Source: Liquidambar formosana (taxonomy: Eukaryota; Streptophyta; Magnoliopsida; Saxifragales; Altingiaceae). Taken from it: 64,000 nt of DNA. Below are positions 36,071 through 47,862 of this stretch, in pieces (positions within the stretch are counted from its first letter, which is position 1; each line of letters starts with the position of its first letter). Below the pieces are notes generated by a model that was not told the origin of the DNA, did no database searches, and saw nothing but the letters and a program-made list of their open reading frames with translations. Location: the NCBI GenBank assembly GCA_039720395.1, contig CM077820.1:17071923-17135922 (forward strand). The letters are read 5' to 3'. Position numbers and translations under genes: made by a program.

Positions 36071-37102
36071 TTATTCTTGGACAAACTCAGGGAATTGGGA
36101 AACCATTGGGCATTCACTTATGAAGTGAGCACGGCTAGAACATAAAGCACATTCTTCTTGTAAGGTGGGAGGTTGAGAAGATGTTGTAGGGATTTGTCCT
36201 ATGGACAACAATTGATCAAGCTTTTTAGATAAAGCATCCACTTTCCCATAGATATCTATGGAGTGCCCTACTTCATAGATACCTCCTCTCTTTTGAGAAC
36301 TAGAAGATGTTGGTTTTTCACTCCTAGAGGCCGCAACATGTTGAAAAGAATTCTCACTAAGGTTCTCAAACAATTCCCAAGCCTCATTTTCACTTTTCAT
36401 CATGAAAGTCCCACCACAAGAGGCATCCACCATTTGACGGTGATTTGTGGATAAACCATCATAAAGGCATTGAACCAGTTGCCACTTGGGCACTGCATGG
36501 TGAGGACATTTACGAATGAGGTCTTTGAATCTCTCCCAAGTCTCATGAAATTGCTCACCATCGAGTTGTGAGAAACTCGTGATAGCTCGCCGAATTTGGT
36601 TGGTCTTGCCTATGGGAAAATACTTCTTTAAGAATTCTTGTTGCATTTGTTCCCACATGGTAATTGTGTTACCTTCTAAGGAGTTAAGCCAGTTTTTGGC
36701 ATCATCCTTAAGTGAGAATGGAAACAGCCTTAATCTGAGAGCATCATCAGAAAAATTTGAAAATTTGACCGTTGAACAGATTTCGAGGAATTCATCAAGA
36801 TGCTTATAAGGGTTTTCATTTCTCAATCCGTAGAAAGATGGAAGCATTTGGATCACACTGGACCTAATCTCATATTGAGCAGCAGCTACAGTGGGTAGCC
36901 GAATGCAGGAAGGTGATGTGTATGTGGAGGGGGTGAAGTACTCCCTCAATGGCTTGGACAGGTCTTGGTTTTCTGGATTCATGATTTTAGGTGCACCAAT
37001 AGTCTTATTAGATTGTGAAGACAGTCTAATAGTCCTAAGGGTGTATTCTATCTCAGAATCAAAGGGTACTAAATCAGGAAACAAAGAACGACGTCCATGC
37101 AT
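36071..37102 (-). CDS. gag: Athila-like Ty3/gypsy gag, ended by a nonsense codon
   Basis: 343 aa from the ATG at 37102 (MHGRRSLFPD). The retrotransposon gag core is at about 90-230 (NPYKHLDEFLEIC, WLNSLEGNTITMWEQMQQEFL, QFHETWERFKDLIRKCPHH). A CX2CX4HX4C zinc knuckle (CALCSSRAHFISEC) lies near the C-terminus. Gag would form the particle that packages the element RNA. The frame ends in TAA at 36071-36073 and continues without a shift into pol. The residue expected there in relatives is Gln (VQEQVNAAQGF), so the stop looks like a CAA-to-TAA change in an originally continuous gag-pol. The upstream frame is open to about 37114 without another ATG. Confidence 0.88.
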   Translation of the reverse strand: MHGRRSLFPDLVPFDSEIEYTLRTIRLSSQSNKTIGAPKIMNPENQDLSKPLREYFTPSTYTSPSCIRLPTVAAAQYEIRSSVIQMLPSFYGLRNENPYKHLDEFLEICSTVKFSNFSDDALRLRLFPFSLKDDAKNWLNSLEGNTITMWEQMQQEFLKKYFPIGKTNQIRRAITSFSQLDGEQFHETWERFKDLIRKCPHHAVPKWQLVQCLYDGLSTNHRQMVDASCGGTFMMKSENEAWELFENLSENSFQHVAASRSEKPTSSSSQKRGGIYEVGHSIDIYGKVDALSKKLDQLLSIGQIPTTSSQPPTLQEECALCSSRAHFISECPMVSQFPEFVQE

Positions 37103-37440
37103 ACAACACCTCAAAACTCTTTTTTAAAATTTTTTATTATTTCATTTTTTTTTTTTTGTTTGTGTGTGCAGCTGCAAGAAAACAAGAATAATTACAACAA
37201 GGTAATATATTTCAAAGATAAAATGAAATAAATAAAGTAAAACAGGCGGTACAACCGTCCTTGAAAAGAAAAGAAAAGAACAGAGAGAAAAGATGTATAT
37301 ATATATATATCAGTAGGCGGTAAAACCGGCCATAATAATGATAATAATAACAATAATAATAATAATACTGAAATAAAAATAAATAAATAAATAAATAAAG
37401 CAGGCGGTACAACCGTCCTTGAAAAGAAAAGAAAAGAAAA

Positions 37441-37489
<49 letters not shown>

Positions 37490-37831
37490 ATAGGCGGTAA
37501 AACCAGCCATAATAATGATAATAACAATAATAATAATAGTACTGAAATGAAAAAAATAAAATAAAGCAGGCGGTACAACCGTCCTTGAATAGTTAGTCAA
37601 GTTATGTTAGTTGTCAAATTAGGCAGGCGGTACAACCGTCCTTGAATAACATTAAAAAAATATATTTTTATTTTTATTTTTTAGCTTAATGTTTGCTTGT
37701 CTATGTAGTCTACCAATTACCTACCAATTACCTGCACATGAAAAAAAATAAAATTAGTAAAAACAAAAAAATTCTAAACTAAGAATTATAGTAGAATATC
37801 AATTGTCTAATTAACGCAATCGCACTGACAG
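37103..37831 (-). repeat. Athila-like 5' leader with palindromic repeat array and microsatellites
   Basis: Between the primer site and gag there are six copies of a short imperfect palindrome, GGACGGTTGTACCGCC or GGC(T/C)GGTTTTACCGCC on the element strand. They start at 37243, 37314, 37401, 37491, 37567 and 37624 (plus-strand coordinate). The first four alternate as two units of about 160 bp, separated by GAAAA, AT and AAT microsatellites (AT run 37446-37488). No protein is encoded here. Confidence 0.8.
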
Positions 37832-37849
37832 TCCCCGGCAATGGCGCCA
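37832..37849 (-). other. Primer binding site of the Athila-like element
   Basis: The minus strand reads TGGCGCCATTGCCGGGGA, 6 bp inside the 5' LTR. It differs by one base from TGGCGCCGTTGCCGGGGA, which pairs with the tRNA-Asp 3' end and is the usual Athila primer site. Confidence 0.85.
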
Positions 37850-37855
37850 AAAATT

Positions 37856-39224
37856 TGATTGTGTCAAAATCAATTACCCGTAGGATGCAAAAATTTGTAT
37901 ATAGTGGTAGTACGGGTGTCGTACCACAGGGACTGTACTAGGATTATTTTAATTTTGAAAACTGAATACTAAAATAATTCACAAAGATGATTTTTGTAGT
38001 TTTGAACTCTATGGAATGCAAGCAAAATAAATTGATATTTTCTTCAAGAAATGAAATACTTAGGGTCTCGAATCCACCACTAATCTTGTATAAAAATGCA
38101 CTTATTGTAACGTGTTTCAAGAAATTATTATTTAGTATGAGCAAGACTCATTGTAGCTACAAGCCCAATGACATCATCAAGAAAGATTCATATATTTGTA
38201 AATTAGGCATAACTCATCAAAGATATAGCATGAACCGTCTCACCTACTCTACTCTAAACTAATTTGTGAGCACGACTCATCTTGTCTAAGCATGAATCAT
38301 CTTAATCTCCAAATATATGTACAGTGAAAACCATTGCATAACCATTGTATTTAAAATCACAGAAATTAAACACAATTTGAGATAAAAACATTAAAACCAA
38401 TTGTATCAATAATACAATCCTCCTAGTTATGCAATCCTCATACACAAATAATCAAATCAACAACACAATACAATAAAATACACCATACTTGATTAGGGCT
38501 TCATCTCCCCCCTAAGACAAAGATTAGTTGGCCATGTAGATAACCAAGAACTAGTCTCTCTCCTTTGCCACCTTTGTACCTCCTCCTCTTTTTCTCTCCT
38601 TTCCCCTAGTTATGTGAATTCCCTTGGTATTTATAGGAGATGGGGGAAGGATCCAGCTGATCCAACAAGTCAAAAGCAATGCCCACTTTCTTTGAATTCT
38701 TGGTTGCCCATGTTCTCACTTTGACAAATGCTGCCAGATTCAGATTTTTGCAAATAAGTCCACTTCCAGCTCATTTTTGACTTGGAAGACGTTTGAATCA
38801 GGAAATGCCATAAACTAAACAATTGTAGCTCTTTAAGTCCTCTTTCCAGAGCCACAAATTGCACCCAAATCGGATATGGGAATCACAAGTTATGGCTAGA
38901 TTACCAAAACTTGGTCAATCTGTCCAGATTTGCTGCTGATTTTGGGATCATGAATTTCTTTGCCTAACTTTGAATTTCAGCTGCTCAAATCTTCAAAATT
39001 GTTGACCCAACTCTAGTTGCAGCTCCATGAAATTTTAGGTAGGTGAGAAACCCATTTCAAGTTGTATTTATTAGCTTAAGTAGTCCTGATTGTCATCTTT
39101 TCTGATATAAACTCTACAGCCCTGCAATAAATCAAGAACACTTTAAACACACAAAATTAAATATAATAAAATAACTAGAAAATATAAATTAGGAGTAATT
39201 TCAATGAATATTTTGTGCTTATCA
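37856..39224 (-). repeat. 5' LTR of the Athila-like element
   Basis: 1369 bp, TG...CA, near-identical to 27231-28600. It contains the promoter TATA box (minus strand TATAAATA near 38625-38632). The target duplication ATAAT follows at 39225-39229. Confidence 0.95.
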
Positions 39225-39364
39225 ATAATAATAATAATAATAAGAACTGAGTTGCTGCATTTTTCTTATACACCCATGAATATGGTCTCTAAGAACTCAG
39301 TAGGTTAAGAAATGGCAACTTAAGTCCCTTAGTTTAGGTTGCTTTATTTGAGTAACAAATGAAC
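39225..39364. other. Host DNA between the two retrotransposons
   Basis: It starts with the Athila target duplication inside a short AAT microsatellite and ends with TGAAC, the left flank of the copia element. No gene is visible. Confidence 0.6.
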
Positions 39365-39636
39365 TAATAGAGAAGGACAGACCTCACCAAATAAAATCTC
39401 ATCCCATGAGCATGAACGACCGGATCATCCTTCAACTTCCTTAACAAAGGAGATTTGAGCTAGCTGTTAATTTTGAATTGTCTATCTTTGGTAATGATTG
39501 AGTTGTAAATTATGGGATTCACATCCCTTGATTATGGGATTTTAATTCCCTGATTGATAGCTGTAAATTTGTATATAATAGCTAGAGACATCTCCACCAT
39601 GTGGGTTGAATTCCTCCAATTATTTCCTATCTTTTA
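39365..39636 (+). repeat. 5' LTR of the copia element
   Basis: 272-bp direct repeat of 43845-44133. It carries a TATA-like TATATAATAG near 39572-39581. Flanks TGAAC (39360-39364) and TGAAT (44134-44138) are a probable 5-bp target duplication with one mutation. The left TG end is lost. Confidence 0.85.
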
Positions 39637-39648
39637 TGGTATCAGAGC
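39637..39648 (+). other. Copia primer binding site (initiator tRNA-Met)
   Basis: TGGTATCAGAGC directly after the LTR. This is the standard plant copia primer site, complementary to the 3' end of initiator tRNA-Met. Confidence 0.95.
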
Positions 39649-39708
39649 TATAGTGCCTAACGGCTCTTCTTTTTTTCCCTCTTTCACTCCTTCTCTAAGT
39701 TTCAACTT

Positions 39709-42700
39709 ATGGAATCTCTTGGTGCGTCTACTGGTGTCATGGTACCCAACATCGCCCAACTGATATCGATCAAACTAGATCGCAACAACTATGTTCTTGG
39801 CTGGCCCAATTTTTACGAGTTCTAAAGAGCAAGAATTTGCTTGGTTTTGTCAATGGAACAAAACCATGTCCTGCCCAATTCAAAATCGACTCCAATGGAA
39901 AGTCCACAACCACGGTTGATCCTGCCTACATCGAATGGCAGCAGCTAGATCAAACGATTTTGAGCTGGATTAATGCCTCATTGACTCCGAGTGTTCTATC
40001 TACCATTGCACGCTTCTCTACCTCTCATGATGTCTGGATTTCACTTGAGAAAAGGTATGCATCTCAATCCAAAACCCGCATCCTACAAATGAAAAATCAT
40101 CTTCAAAACACCAAGAGAGGAGATCTCTCTATTTCTAATTTCATTGATAAAATCACAAATATTGCTGATCAACTTGCTCTAGCTGGTAAACCTGTTGATG
40201 ATGATGATCCGATTACCATCATTATAAACAATGTTGGGCCTGCTTATGAGGTGATTGTCAACTCCGTACAAGCTCGTGACACTCCTATTTCTTTGGATGA
40301 TCTTATTGGCCTTTTGTTAAGTGCGGAAATGCGCCTTAGTGAGCAGAACACAATTCCAACTGAGACAACAACAACAACGTTTTATGCCCCCAAGTCCAAG
40401 TCTTCTTCTCGTGGTCGTGGAACCTCGAATCCACAATGCCCATCCTCTAGTCCTCATCGATGACCAAATCGTCCCACACCCATGAATCAGTCCTCAGGGC
40501 CTTCACATCCTACTACTCAACCACCATGTCAGATTTGTGATTGACCTGATCACTCTGCAATTAATTGCTTCTATCGGATGGATCACTCTTATGAGGGTCG
40601 CATTCCTACCAAAAAGCTTGCTACCCTGGGTACTTCTACTGCAAATCAGGATCCTCAGACTTGGTACACAGATAGTGGTGCAATTAATCACATCACCTCA
40701 AATTTGGCGAATCTGTCTCTCCACAATGAGTATCGCAGGAAGGATCTAGTTAAGGTTGGAAACGGTTCAGGTTTGCGCATTTCTCACATTGGTTCTTCCC
40801 AACTTTCTAATCAATCATCTCTTTTTAACTTGACTAATATTCTACATTGCCCATCTATGTCAACCAATTTACTCTCTATTAATCAATTTACTCGTGATAA
40901 TACTGCTATTTTGTGTTTTACCTTGACTGTTTTCTTATTAAGGACTCAAAGACGGGAAAACACTTTTCCGAGGCAAAAGGGAGCATGGCCTATATCCTAT
41001 GCAGTTCCATCGTCAAGTTTTGAATAAAGAGACTCATCCTTTTGCCTTTATTGGTGCTCGATGGGTTCCTCATCAAGTCTGGCACCATCGATTGGGTTAT
41101 CCTACATTTCCTATTTTAAAGCGTCTTGTGTTTAAGAATTGTTTGCCTCTTCAAGGGAAACTTAGCAATAATTTTGTATGTCACTTTTGTCCATTAAGGA
41201 AGAGTTGGCGTTTGCCATTTCAATTATCAGATTCCATTTCTTCCTTTTCGTTAGAATTGGTTCACTATGATATTTGGACATCTCCTAATTATTCAATAAA
41301 AGGTTCTAAATATTTTCTCTTGCTTGTTGATGATTACTCAAAGTATTCATGGATTTTTCCAATGCGATTTAAACATGAAACTTTTGATTATTTTGTCAAA
41401 TTTAAATTGCTTGTTGAAAATATGTTTTCATGTAAAATAAAATCTCTTCAAACTGATGGAGGTGGAGAATATGGATATAAACCATTTCAACAGTATCTTT
41501 CTGAACATGGCATTTCTTATCGATTTTCATGTCCTTATACTCCTGAACAAAATGGAGTGGCTGAGCAAAAGCATCGTTATATTGTTGATAATGGTCTCAC
41601 TCTCTTAGCACAAGCTGGCATGCCTCCTTATTATTGGGTTGAAGCTTTCAATACTATTGTGTATCTCATAAATTGTCTCCCTAGCAAGAATTTGGGACAT
41701 GTCTCTCCCTATGAGAAACTTTTTCATCGCTGTCCCAATTATGCAATCTTTCGCACATTTGGGTGTGCATGTTTTCCTTATCTATGTCCCTACAATCAAA
41801 ATAAACTTCAATTTCGCTCTAAGCAATGTGTTTTCTTAGGGTATTCTCCCAATCACCAAGGGTATCGGTGTTTAGACGTTGACAATGGGCGCGTCTACTT
41901 GTCTAGGCATGTCATTTTTTATGAATCTACATTTCCTTTCAAATCTCTCCCGGCCTTACTCTCCTTGCCTACGAATTCGGCTTCTTCAGTGGTTATTCCC
42001 CCTACTTCGACACTCTCTCACCCATTTATTCCACCACACAATAATGTCTCGACTATATCCACACCCCTTGCACCCAATCCTCTGGTTTCTTGATTCATCC
42101 AAGCATCTGAGCCACCTGACCTTACCACCAATCCTAGTGAACCCCATTCTATTTCACCCACATATGCTTCTACCCCAGCAAGCAATCCTAGACCAGTTCC
42201 ACCTCCAATTCCATCCTCTACACATCACATGGTTACCTGTGGGAAGGATGGCATTCAGGTTCCCAACAAAAAATATGCATTAGTGACTACTATTTCGACC
42301 TAAGTTGAACTATCTTGTTATAGTCAAGCTGTAAAACATGATGTATGGTGTACTGCAATGTGTTCCGAATTTAATGCCCTCCAAAAATGTGGGACTTGGT
42401 ATCTTGTTGAGCACACCCCAGACATGAATGTGCTTTCCAATATATGGGTGTATAAAATAAAAAAGAATTCAGATGGCTCCATTAAACGCTACAAGGCTCG
42501 ACTTGTTGCAAATGGTTTTTCTCAACAGGTCGGCATTGATTACAGTGAAACATTTAGCCCTGTTGTCAAGCATACTACTATTCGGGCTATTCTTGCAATC
42601 GCTATTCATAAAAAATGGCCTCTTCGTCAACTTGATGTACAAAATGCCTTCTTCTATGGCCTACTAACTAAAGACGTTTTTATGCATCAACCAAGAGGCT

Positions 42701-43842
42701 TTGAAGATCCAGAATATCCCAACCATGTTTGTTGTCTGCATAAGTCTCTCTATGGGTTAAAACAAGCCCCATATGCTTGGTTTCAACGTTTTTCGGATTA
42801 TTTCGAGGATCTCGGGTTTGTTGGGTCTAAGGTTGACTAGTATTTATTCATCTATCACCAAAATGCAGTCACTATTATTTTGTTGATTTATGTGGATGAT
42901 ATTCTTATTACAGGCAATAATGAGGCTCATCTTCTAAAACTTATTGAAAATTTAGGCAAGTAGTTTGCCATGAAGGATCTGGGACGATTGCACTATTTCC
43001 TTGGCTTAGAGGCTAACTTCACTGAACATGGGTTGTATTTAACTCAAACTAAATATGTTTTGGACCTACTTTCTCATACCAAAATGGATGTTGCCAAACC
43101 ATCTATGTCTCCAGCACAAAGTGGCAAGAAAATGGATCCCAATGATGGCGAATCCCTTTTCGATTCGGCAGAATATCGTAGTGTGGTTGGAGCTTTAGAA
43201 TATTTAACCTTAACAAGGCTCGATATTGCCTTTTCAGTCAATCAAGTATGCCAATTCATGCACTGTCCATCAACTACTCACTAGACTGTTGTGAAGCGTA
43301 TCTTGTGCTACATCAAGGGCACCTTCGATCATGATGTACTATTTCAACTAGGTTCGTTGCACCTAGAAGCCTATTCTGATGCTAATTTTGCCGGCAGCCC
43401 AGATAACCGATGCTCCACTGGAGGTTATTGTGTGTATCTTGGTTTTAATCCCATTTTTTGGAGTGTTAAAAAGCAATCCACAGTGTCTCGATCCAGCATT
43501 GAGTTTGAATATCGGCAATTGGCTCATACTATAGCAGAGATCTCTTGGTTACGATCTTTACTTAAGGATCTTCGCATCTATCTTTATACTCCCTGCATTT
43601 GGTGTGACAATATCAACTCTATTTCTCTTGCATCTAACCCAGTCTTTCATGCTCGGACTAAGCACTTAGAAGTTGATTATCACTATGTTCGAGAAAAAGT
43701 TGTTCGTAAAGAGCTTGATGTCCAATACATTCACACTGAAGATCAGGTTGTCGATATATTCACTAAAGGTCTCTCTGCCTCTTGGTTTAAAAAATTATGG
43801 GACAAGCTAATGGTCCACCAACGGCCCATTCGCTTGCAGGGG
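39709..43842 (+). pseudogene. Ty1/copia gag-pol polyprotein, multiply broken
   Basis: Domain order gag, protease, integrase, RT, RNase H is that of Ty1/copia. Gag starts at the ATG at 39709, loses one base near 39800 and continues from 39837 (FVNGTKPCP...). A disrupted zinc knuckle (CQICD, then stop) is at 40526-40544. Protease DSGA is at 40670-40680. Integrase has HHRLGYP, C-FC, YDIWTSP, QTDGGGEY and TPEQNGVAEQ (41080-41580). RT has LDVQNAFFYG and YVDDILITG (42630-42910). RNase H has KQSTVSRSS and DNINSISLA. Stops lie at 40461, 40542, 42092, 42838, 42961 and 43282, and frames also shift near 40930-41000. The copy is dead. The sublineage is uncertain (possibly Ale-like). Confidence 0.92.
43832..43842 (+). 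other. Copia polypurine tract
   Basis: GCAGGGG immediately precedes TGTAATAGAG, the start of the 3' LTR. Confidence 0.6.
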
Positions 43843-44133
43843 TGTAATAGAGAAGGACAGACCTCACCAAATCAAATCTCATCCCATAAGCATGAACCAC
43901 CGGATCATCCTTCAACTTCCATAACAGAGGAGATTTGATCTAGCTGTTAATTTTGAATTGTCTATCTTTGGTAATGATTGAGTTGTAAATTATGGGATTC
44001 ACATCCCTTAATTATAGGAGTCCCTTGATTATGGGATTCTAATTCCCTGATTGATAGCTGTAAATTTGTATATAATAGCTAAAGACATCTCCACCTTGTG
44101 GGTTGAATTCCTTCAATTATTTCCTATCTTTTA
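43843..44133 (+). repeat. 3' LTR of the copia element
   Basis: 291 bp including the TG end. It matches 39365-39636 with roughly ten substitutions and a 17-bp insertion that repeats part of the ATGGGATTC...CCCTTGATT segment. This divergence makes it clearly older than the Athila-like element. Confidence 0.85.
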
Positions 44134-44138
44134 TGAAT

Positions 44139-45305
44139 TGCCTATTGAAACTTGAAATTTGTGTTTTAGGTTGGAGATGAGGCAAGCTTCTGAAGGGGTT
44201 CATCATGTGCCAGGGATTGTGGAAGCCAAAGTTGGAACGAATAGATCACTTTCTACCCTTGAAGTTGGCTGCTTATTACTGGAATTTTTTTTCTTTTTTT
44301 TTTTTTTTTGGTGGGGGGGAGGGGGGTAAAAATTTTCCATTTGGGTGTGGCCATTAGAAATTTATTTATAAAAATCTTCATTTTTACTATGAAAGTATCT
44401 ACGTTTTTATTGTTTATTTAGTCTTTTTGGTGTTGGCTCAATCCCATTTGCGTTTAATCAAGAAGCTCTTGCTCTCTTTTTATTGAATGTATGTACCAAG
44501 TATATAGCTAGATCATTAAGGAGGTAGAGAAGCTTAGAGTAAACAAGCCTGGATTTGGCTAGTATTTTTGCTTGAATTTTTTTTTTTGGGGGGGGTTAAA
44601 AATTTCCATACGTGTCTGGCCATTAGAAATTTATGTACCAAGTATGTGGCTAGATTTATCTACTAAAAATGTACATTTTTATTGTAACCAAGTATGTAGC
44701 TATTTGGGTCTGACTAAATTTATGTACCAAGAATGTTCATTTTTATTGTTTATTTGGTCTATTTGGTGTTGGCTCAATCCCATTTGCGTTTGATCAAGAA
44801 GCTTTTACTCTCCTTTTGTTGAATGTATGTACCAAGTATGTAGCTAGATCATTAAGTAGGTAGAGAAGCTCAAAAAGAGATTAAGGAAGGACAGTTGTTA
44901 AGATGAAGTGGATATCCAATTTCGACTTGAATGTATGTAGCCAATGATGGTATAGTTTGGGGTAATTTTTAATCACAATATGATGTCCTAGTATTTAACA
45001 TAGGGATCGAGCCATCAATTTTTATTTTTTATTTTTAAATCCAGTATGACCCTATCTATAATTAAGATATCCCAAGTTATCGACTTATCAAACCTGTACA
45101 ACATCAAACATGCATGAATGTTTCTAACAATATATTAAGGCATCAATTTTTTTTGAAAATCCAGCATGACCCTGTCTATAACTTGGATATCCTAAGTTAT
45201 CAGCTTTTCAAACCTGTACAACAAACAAATACTCACCATTCAACCAATAAACACATTATATGGTAACAAAAATCATATAGCAACAATTAGTCCTAATAGA
45301 AACAA
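44139..45305. repeat. Interior of the outer element: direct duplications, possible captured exon
   Basis: A segment at about 44281-44540 recurs at 44572-44875 (GGCTCAATCCCATTTGCGTTT, TGTATGTACCAAGTAT). A second tandem pair of about 90 bp is at 45015-45108 and 45142-45228 (CAGTATGACCCT/CAGCATGACCCT, CAAACCTGTACAACA). Near 44171 a TTTTAG splice-acceptor-like site precedes about 120 bp open in one frame (MRQASEGVHHVPGIVEA), possibly an exon remnant. I recognise no family. Confidence 0.5.
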
Positions 45306-46960
45306 GGGCAATCTATATATTAGTGCCATGAACTTTACCACCAGTTTTAATGTGGTGTATTAACTTTCAATTTGCATAATTTAGTGCACCAACTGTGCAT
45401 TCGTGTGTCAATGTAGGAAATTAGTGGACGGACGTTGGATTCATAACAGCGAAAGTCACGGGGCGCACGTGGTGGCCTGCTAGCACTTATATGGCATCCT
45501 ACGTGGCCAGATGAACCAATTTCTCACCATTTTCAAAGCACGTGCAGAGCACGTGAGGATTTGTTACCTCAATAAGCTATTCTCCCCGCCATTTTAGAGG
45601 TCGTGCTCTGCACGTGAGGATTACTTTACCTTTACCTTTACTTGGATGCTGCTGGACACAATCTAGGGCTTGGAGTGGTCGAAATAGAGAAAGAGATAGG
45701 GCGAGTGAGAAGCCATGACACCCAATGGCGATGGAGGTTTAATCTCGATAGGGCTGGAACGGGTTGCAGGTTGCGGGTTGGCACAGCTGTGCACAACAAT
45801 AAAGGATGGATTGGACCCATTAGAGTGCCAAGTGAGGGAAGTCTTCCACTGGATTGTGCGCAACCGAACCGAGGGTCTTGACTCCATGGGAAGGACAAAC
45901 AATCCTGAGCAACTTTTGTTTGGTCCATTACCTGTGAGCATCCAATGTAAAACGAAGCGATGGGGTTTAAATGTGCCTCGTCGGTGTCTCGCCAATGTGG
46001 AGAGGTTCAACGAAGGTGAACGATGGCAGTTTGACAGTGGTGCTCGACAACTGCAAATGAAGACTTCCATGGTTACTGGTTCTCCACCTTGCTTCCACCA
46101 GCAGTTTTCAGGCAGGGCGTGGTGGGTTGAAGGGGTGTGATGGGTTTGGTCCGAATTTCGGTTTTTTTTTTTTTTTTTTTTTCCAAATTATTGAGAAATT
46201 ATTAAGGGATTTCTTGTTGAATTCGTGTATGCTGCTGTTGCTAGGTTAGGGGTTTCAAATTTTTTTTTTTTTTTTTTTTGGGATGAAGGTGTGAACATTG
46301 GATTGGATTGGCCGTGGCCTGCCTTGGCATCTCTTGCCCAATTTCGTTTTTTTTTTCTTTTGTTTTTTTCAAACTATTGAGAAATTATTGAGGGATGTTA
46401 CGACTTGTGTTGCTATTGTATAATCAAATTTCTGAGTAAGTTGCATCTCCATGCTGTAGCTGATTTTGTGTTCAAGATTATAAATTTTGTTAATGGTATA
46501 TTTATGTTGGAGAGGAAATTGTTGTCATTGTCCTTTTTTTCCAATGTTTTGCTTCTTTGATCCTAGTACAAACAATAGAATGTTAAACATGACAGTGTTC
46601 TTTGTCCAAGCCCTAGATTGTGTCCAGGAGCATCCAAGTAAAGGTAAAGGTAAAGTAATCCTTACGTGCAAAGCACGGCCTCTGAAATGGCGAGGAGAAT
46701 GGCTTATTGAGGTAACAAATCCTCACGTGCTCTAAAAATGGTGAGAAATTGGTTCATCTGGCCACGTAAATGCCAGCGGGCCACCACGTGCGCCCCTGTG
46801 ACTTTCGCTGTTATGAATCCAACGTCCGTCTACTGATTTCCTACATTGACACACGAATGCACAGTTGGTGTACTAAATTGTGCAAATTAAAAGTTAATAC
46901 ACCACATTGAAACTGGGGGTAAAGTTTGTGGCACTAATATGTAGTTTGCCCTAGAAACAA
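45297..46960. mobile_element. Mutator-like element with long TIRs and perfect 9-bp target duplication
   Basis: The element proper is 45306-46951 (1646 bp). Inverted repeats occupy 45306-45673 and 46606-46951, starting GGGCAATCTATATATTAG and ending in the inverted form CTAATATGTAGTTTGCCC. Both sides carry TAGAAACAA (45297-45305, 46952-46960). Long TIRs with a 9-bp duplication are diagnostic of the Mutator superfamily. The 932-bp interior has no recognisable transposase, so the element is non-autonomous. Confidence 0.93.
45674..46605. other. MULE interior, possible captured host sequence
   Basis: The first 470 bp are GC-richer than the surroundings and open on both strands: plus strand 45715-46140 (141 codons, MTPNGDGGLISIGLERV) and minus strand 46070-45663 (135 codons). 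The rest is T-rich with runs at 46159-46182 and 46260-46279. Composition suggests a captured fragment (Pack-MULE). I recognise no protein. Confidence 0.35.
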
Positions 46961-47862
46961 TTAGTCCCCAATAACAATAAATAAATAGAAAAACGAAGTT
47001 TACATCTATCCTCGGCATACAAATCAAACCAAATTCTATAGAAATTACAAACAAAAATGATTGGGGACAAAAATCAATCTTTTCAAATCGTTCTATGCTT
47101 TGCCTACATCTTGGTAGGTCCATAGAGATTGTTCATCAAAACCTGAATGGAAAAAGTGAAAAAGAGAGAATTAAAATTTTCACAAATAAATTAAAACCAT
47201 ATCTTTTGTGCATCAAACAATATAAAAAAGTGAAATAAGCAAATGGGGCATCATGTATTCATGCTTACCTCAATATGTAAAAGGTTCAGCTCTCTTGCCA
47301 ACTCCATTTCCACACCTACATTTATTTAAAATTAAATATCTTAAACAATATGGACTGCCAATTAACAAACTTCACTGCAAGCATACATAATGTTGTAATT
47401 TTTAGCAAGTCTAGCTAAAAAAAAGTACCCAAATCACAATCAGATCTGACATTTACTTCTTAATGTTTATAGAACTAAGTTCATACGCCACCCAAAGCTG
47501 ATATAATCACAGAAAGAAACAAAATTAACTTCAAAAATGAATGTACCATTCCACCATTTCCAACTACAAAACACTCAACTATAACCAAATTACTATAAAA
47601 AACCAAAATTTAATTCGAAAGTCGGAGTGCCCATTTCTTCATTCCATTGAAAAACACCTTAACTAGAGCCAAATCACTGTAAAAAATGAATTGTTGCTAA
47701 TTTGCTATATGATTTTTACAAACATAAAAAATCCCTAACCCCTAACACTAGTCTCTAGCAGTAGCAGCATGCATACAAAAAAATATATATATAAATTGTA
47801 AACCATATTTTTTAACGTGTATTTTGTGGTTAAGGGTTACAAAAAGAACCAAAAAAATTGAA
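46961..47862. other. Inner flank of the outer element, with two possible captured exons (minus strand)
   Basis: On the minus strand, 47315-47269 (GTGTGGAAATGGAGTTGG...) is bounded by AG and GTAAGC. 47142-47104 (GTTTTGATGAACAATC...) is preceded by AG and ends in TAG. The two join in one frame (MELARELNLLHIE, VLMNNLYGPTKM, stop). I do not recognise the protein; the remainder of the stretch is AT-rich and featureless. Confidence 0.3.

Noticed and set aside
37192..37578. Minus-strand open frames of 92-128 codons
   Set aside because: They are translations of AT, AAT and GAAAA microsatellites in the retrotransposon leader.
37243..37640. CRISPR-like array
   Set aside because: The palindromic repeats are few, unevenly spaced and inside a retrotransposon leader; the spacers are microsatellites.
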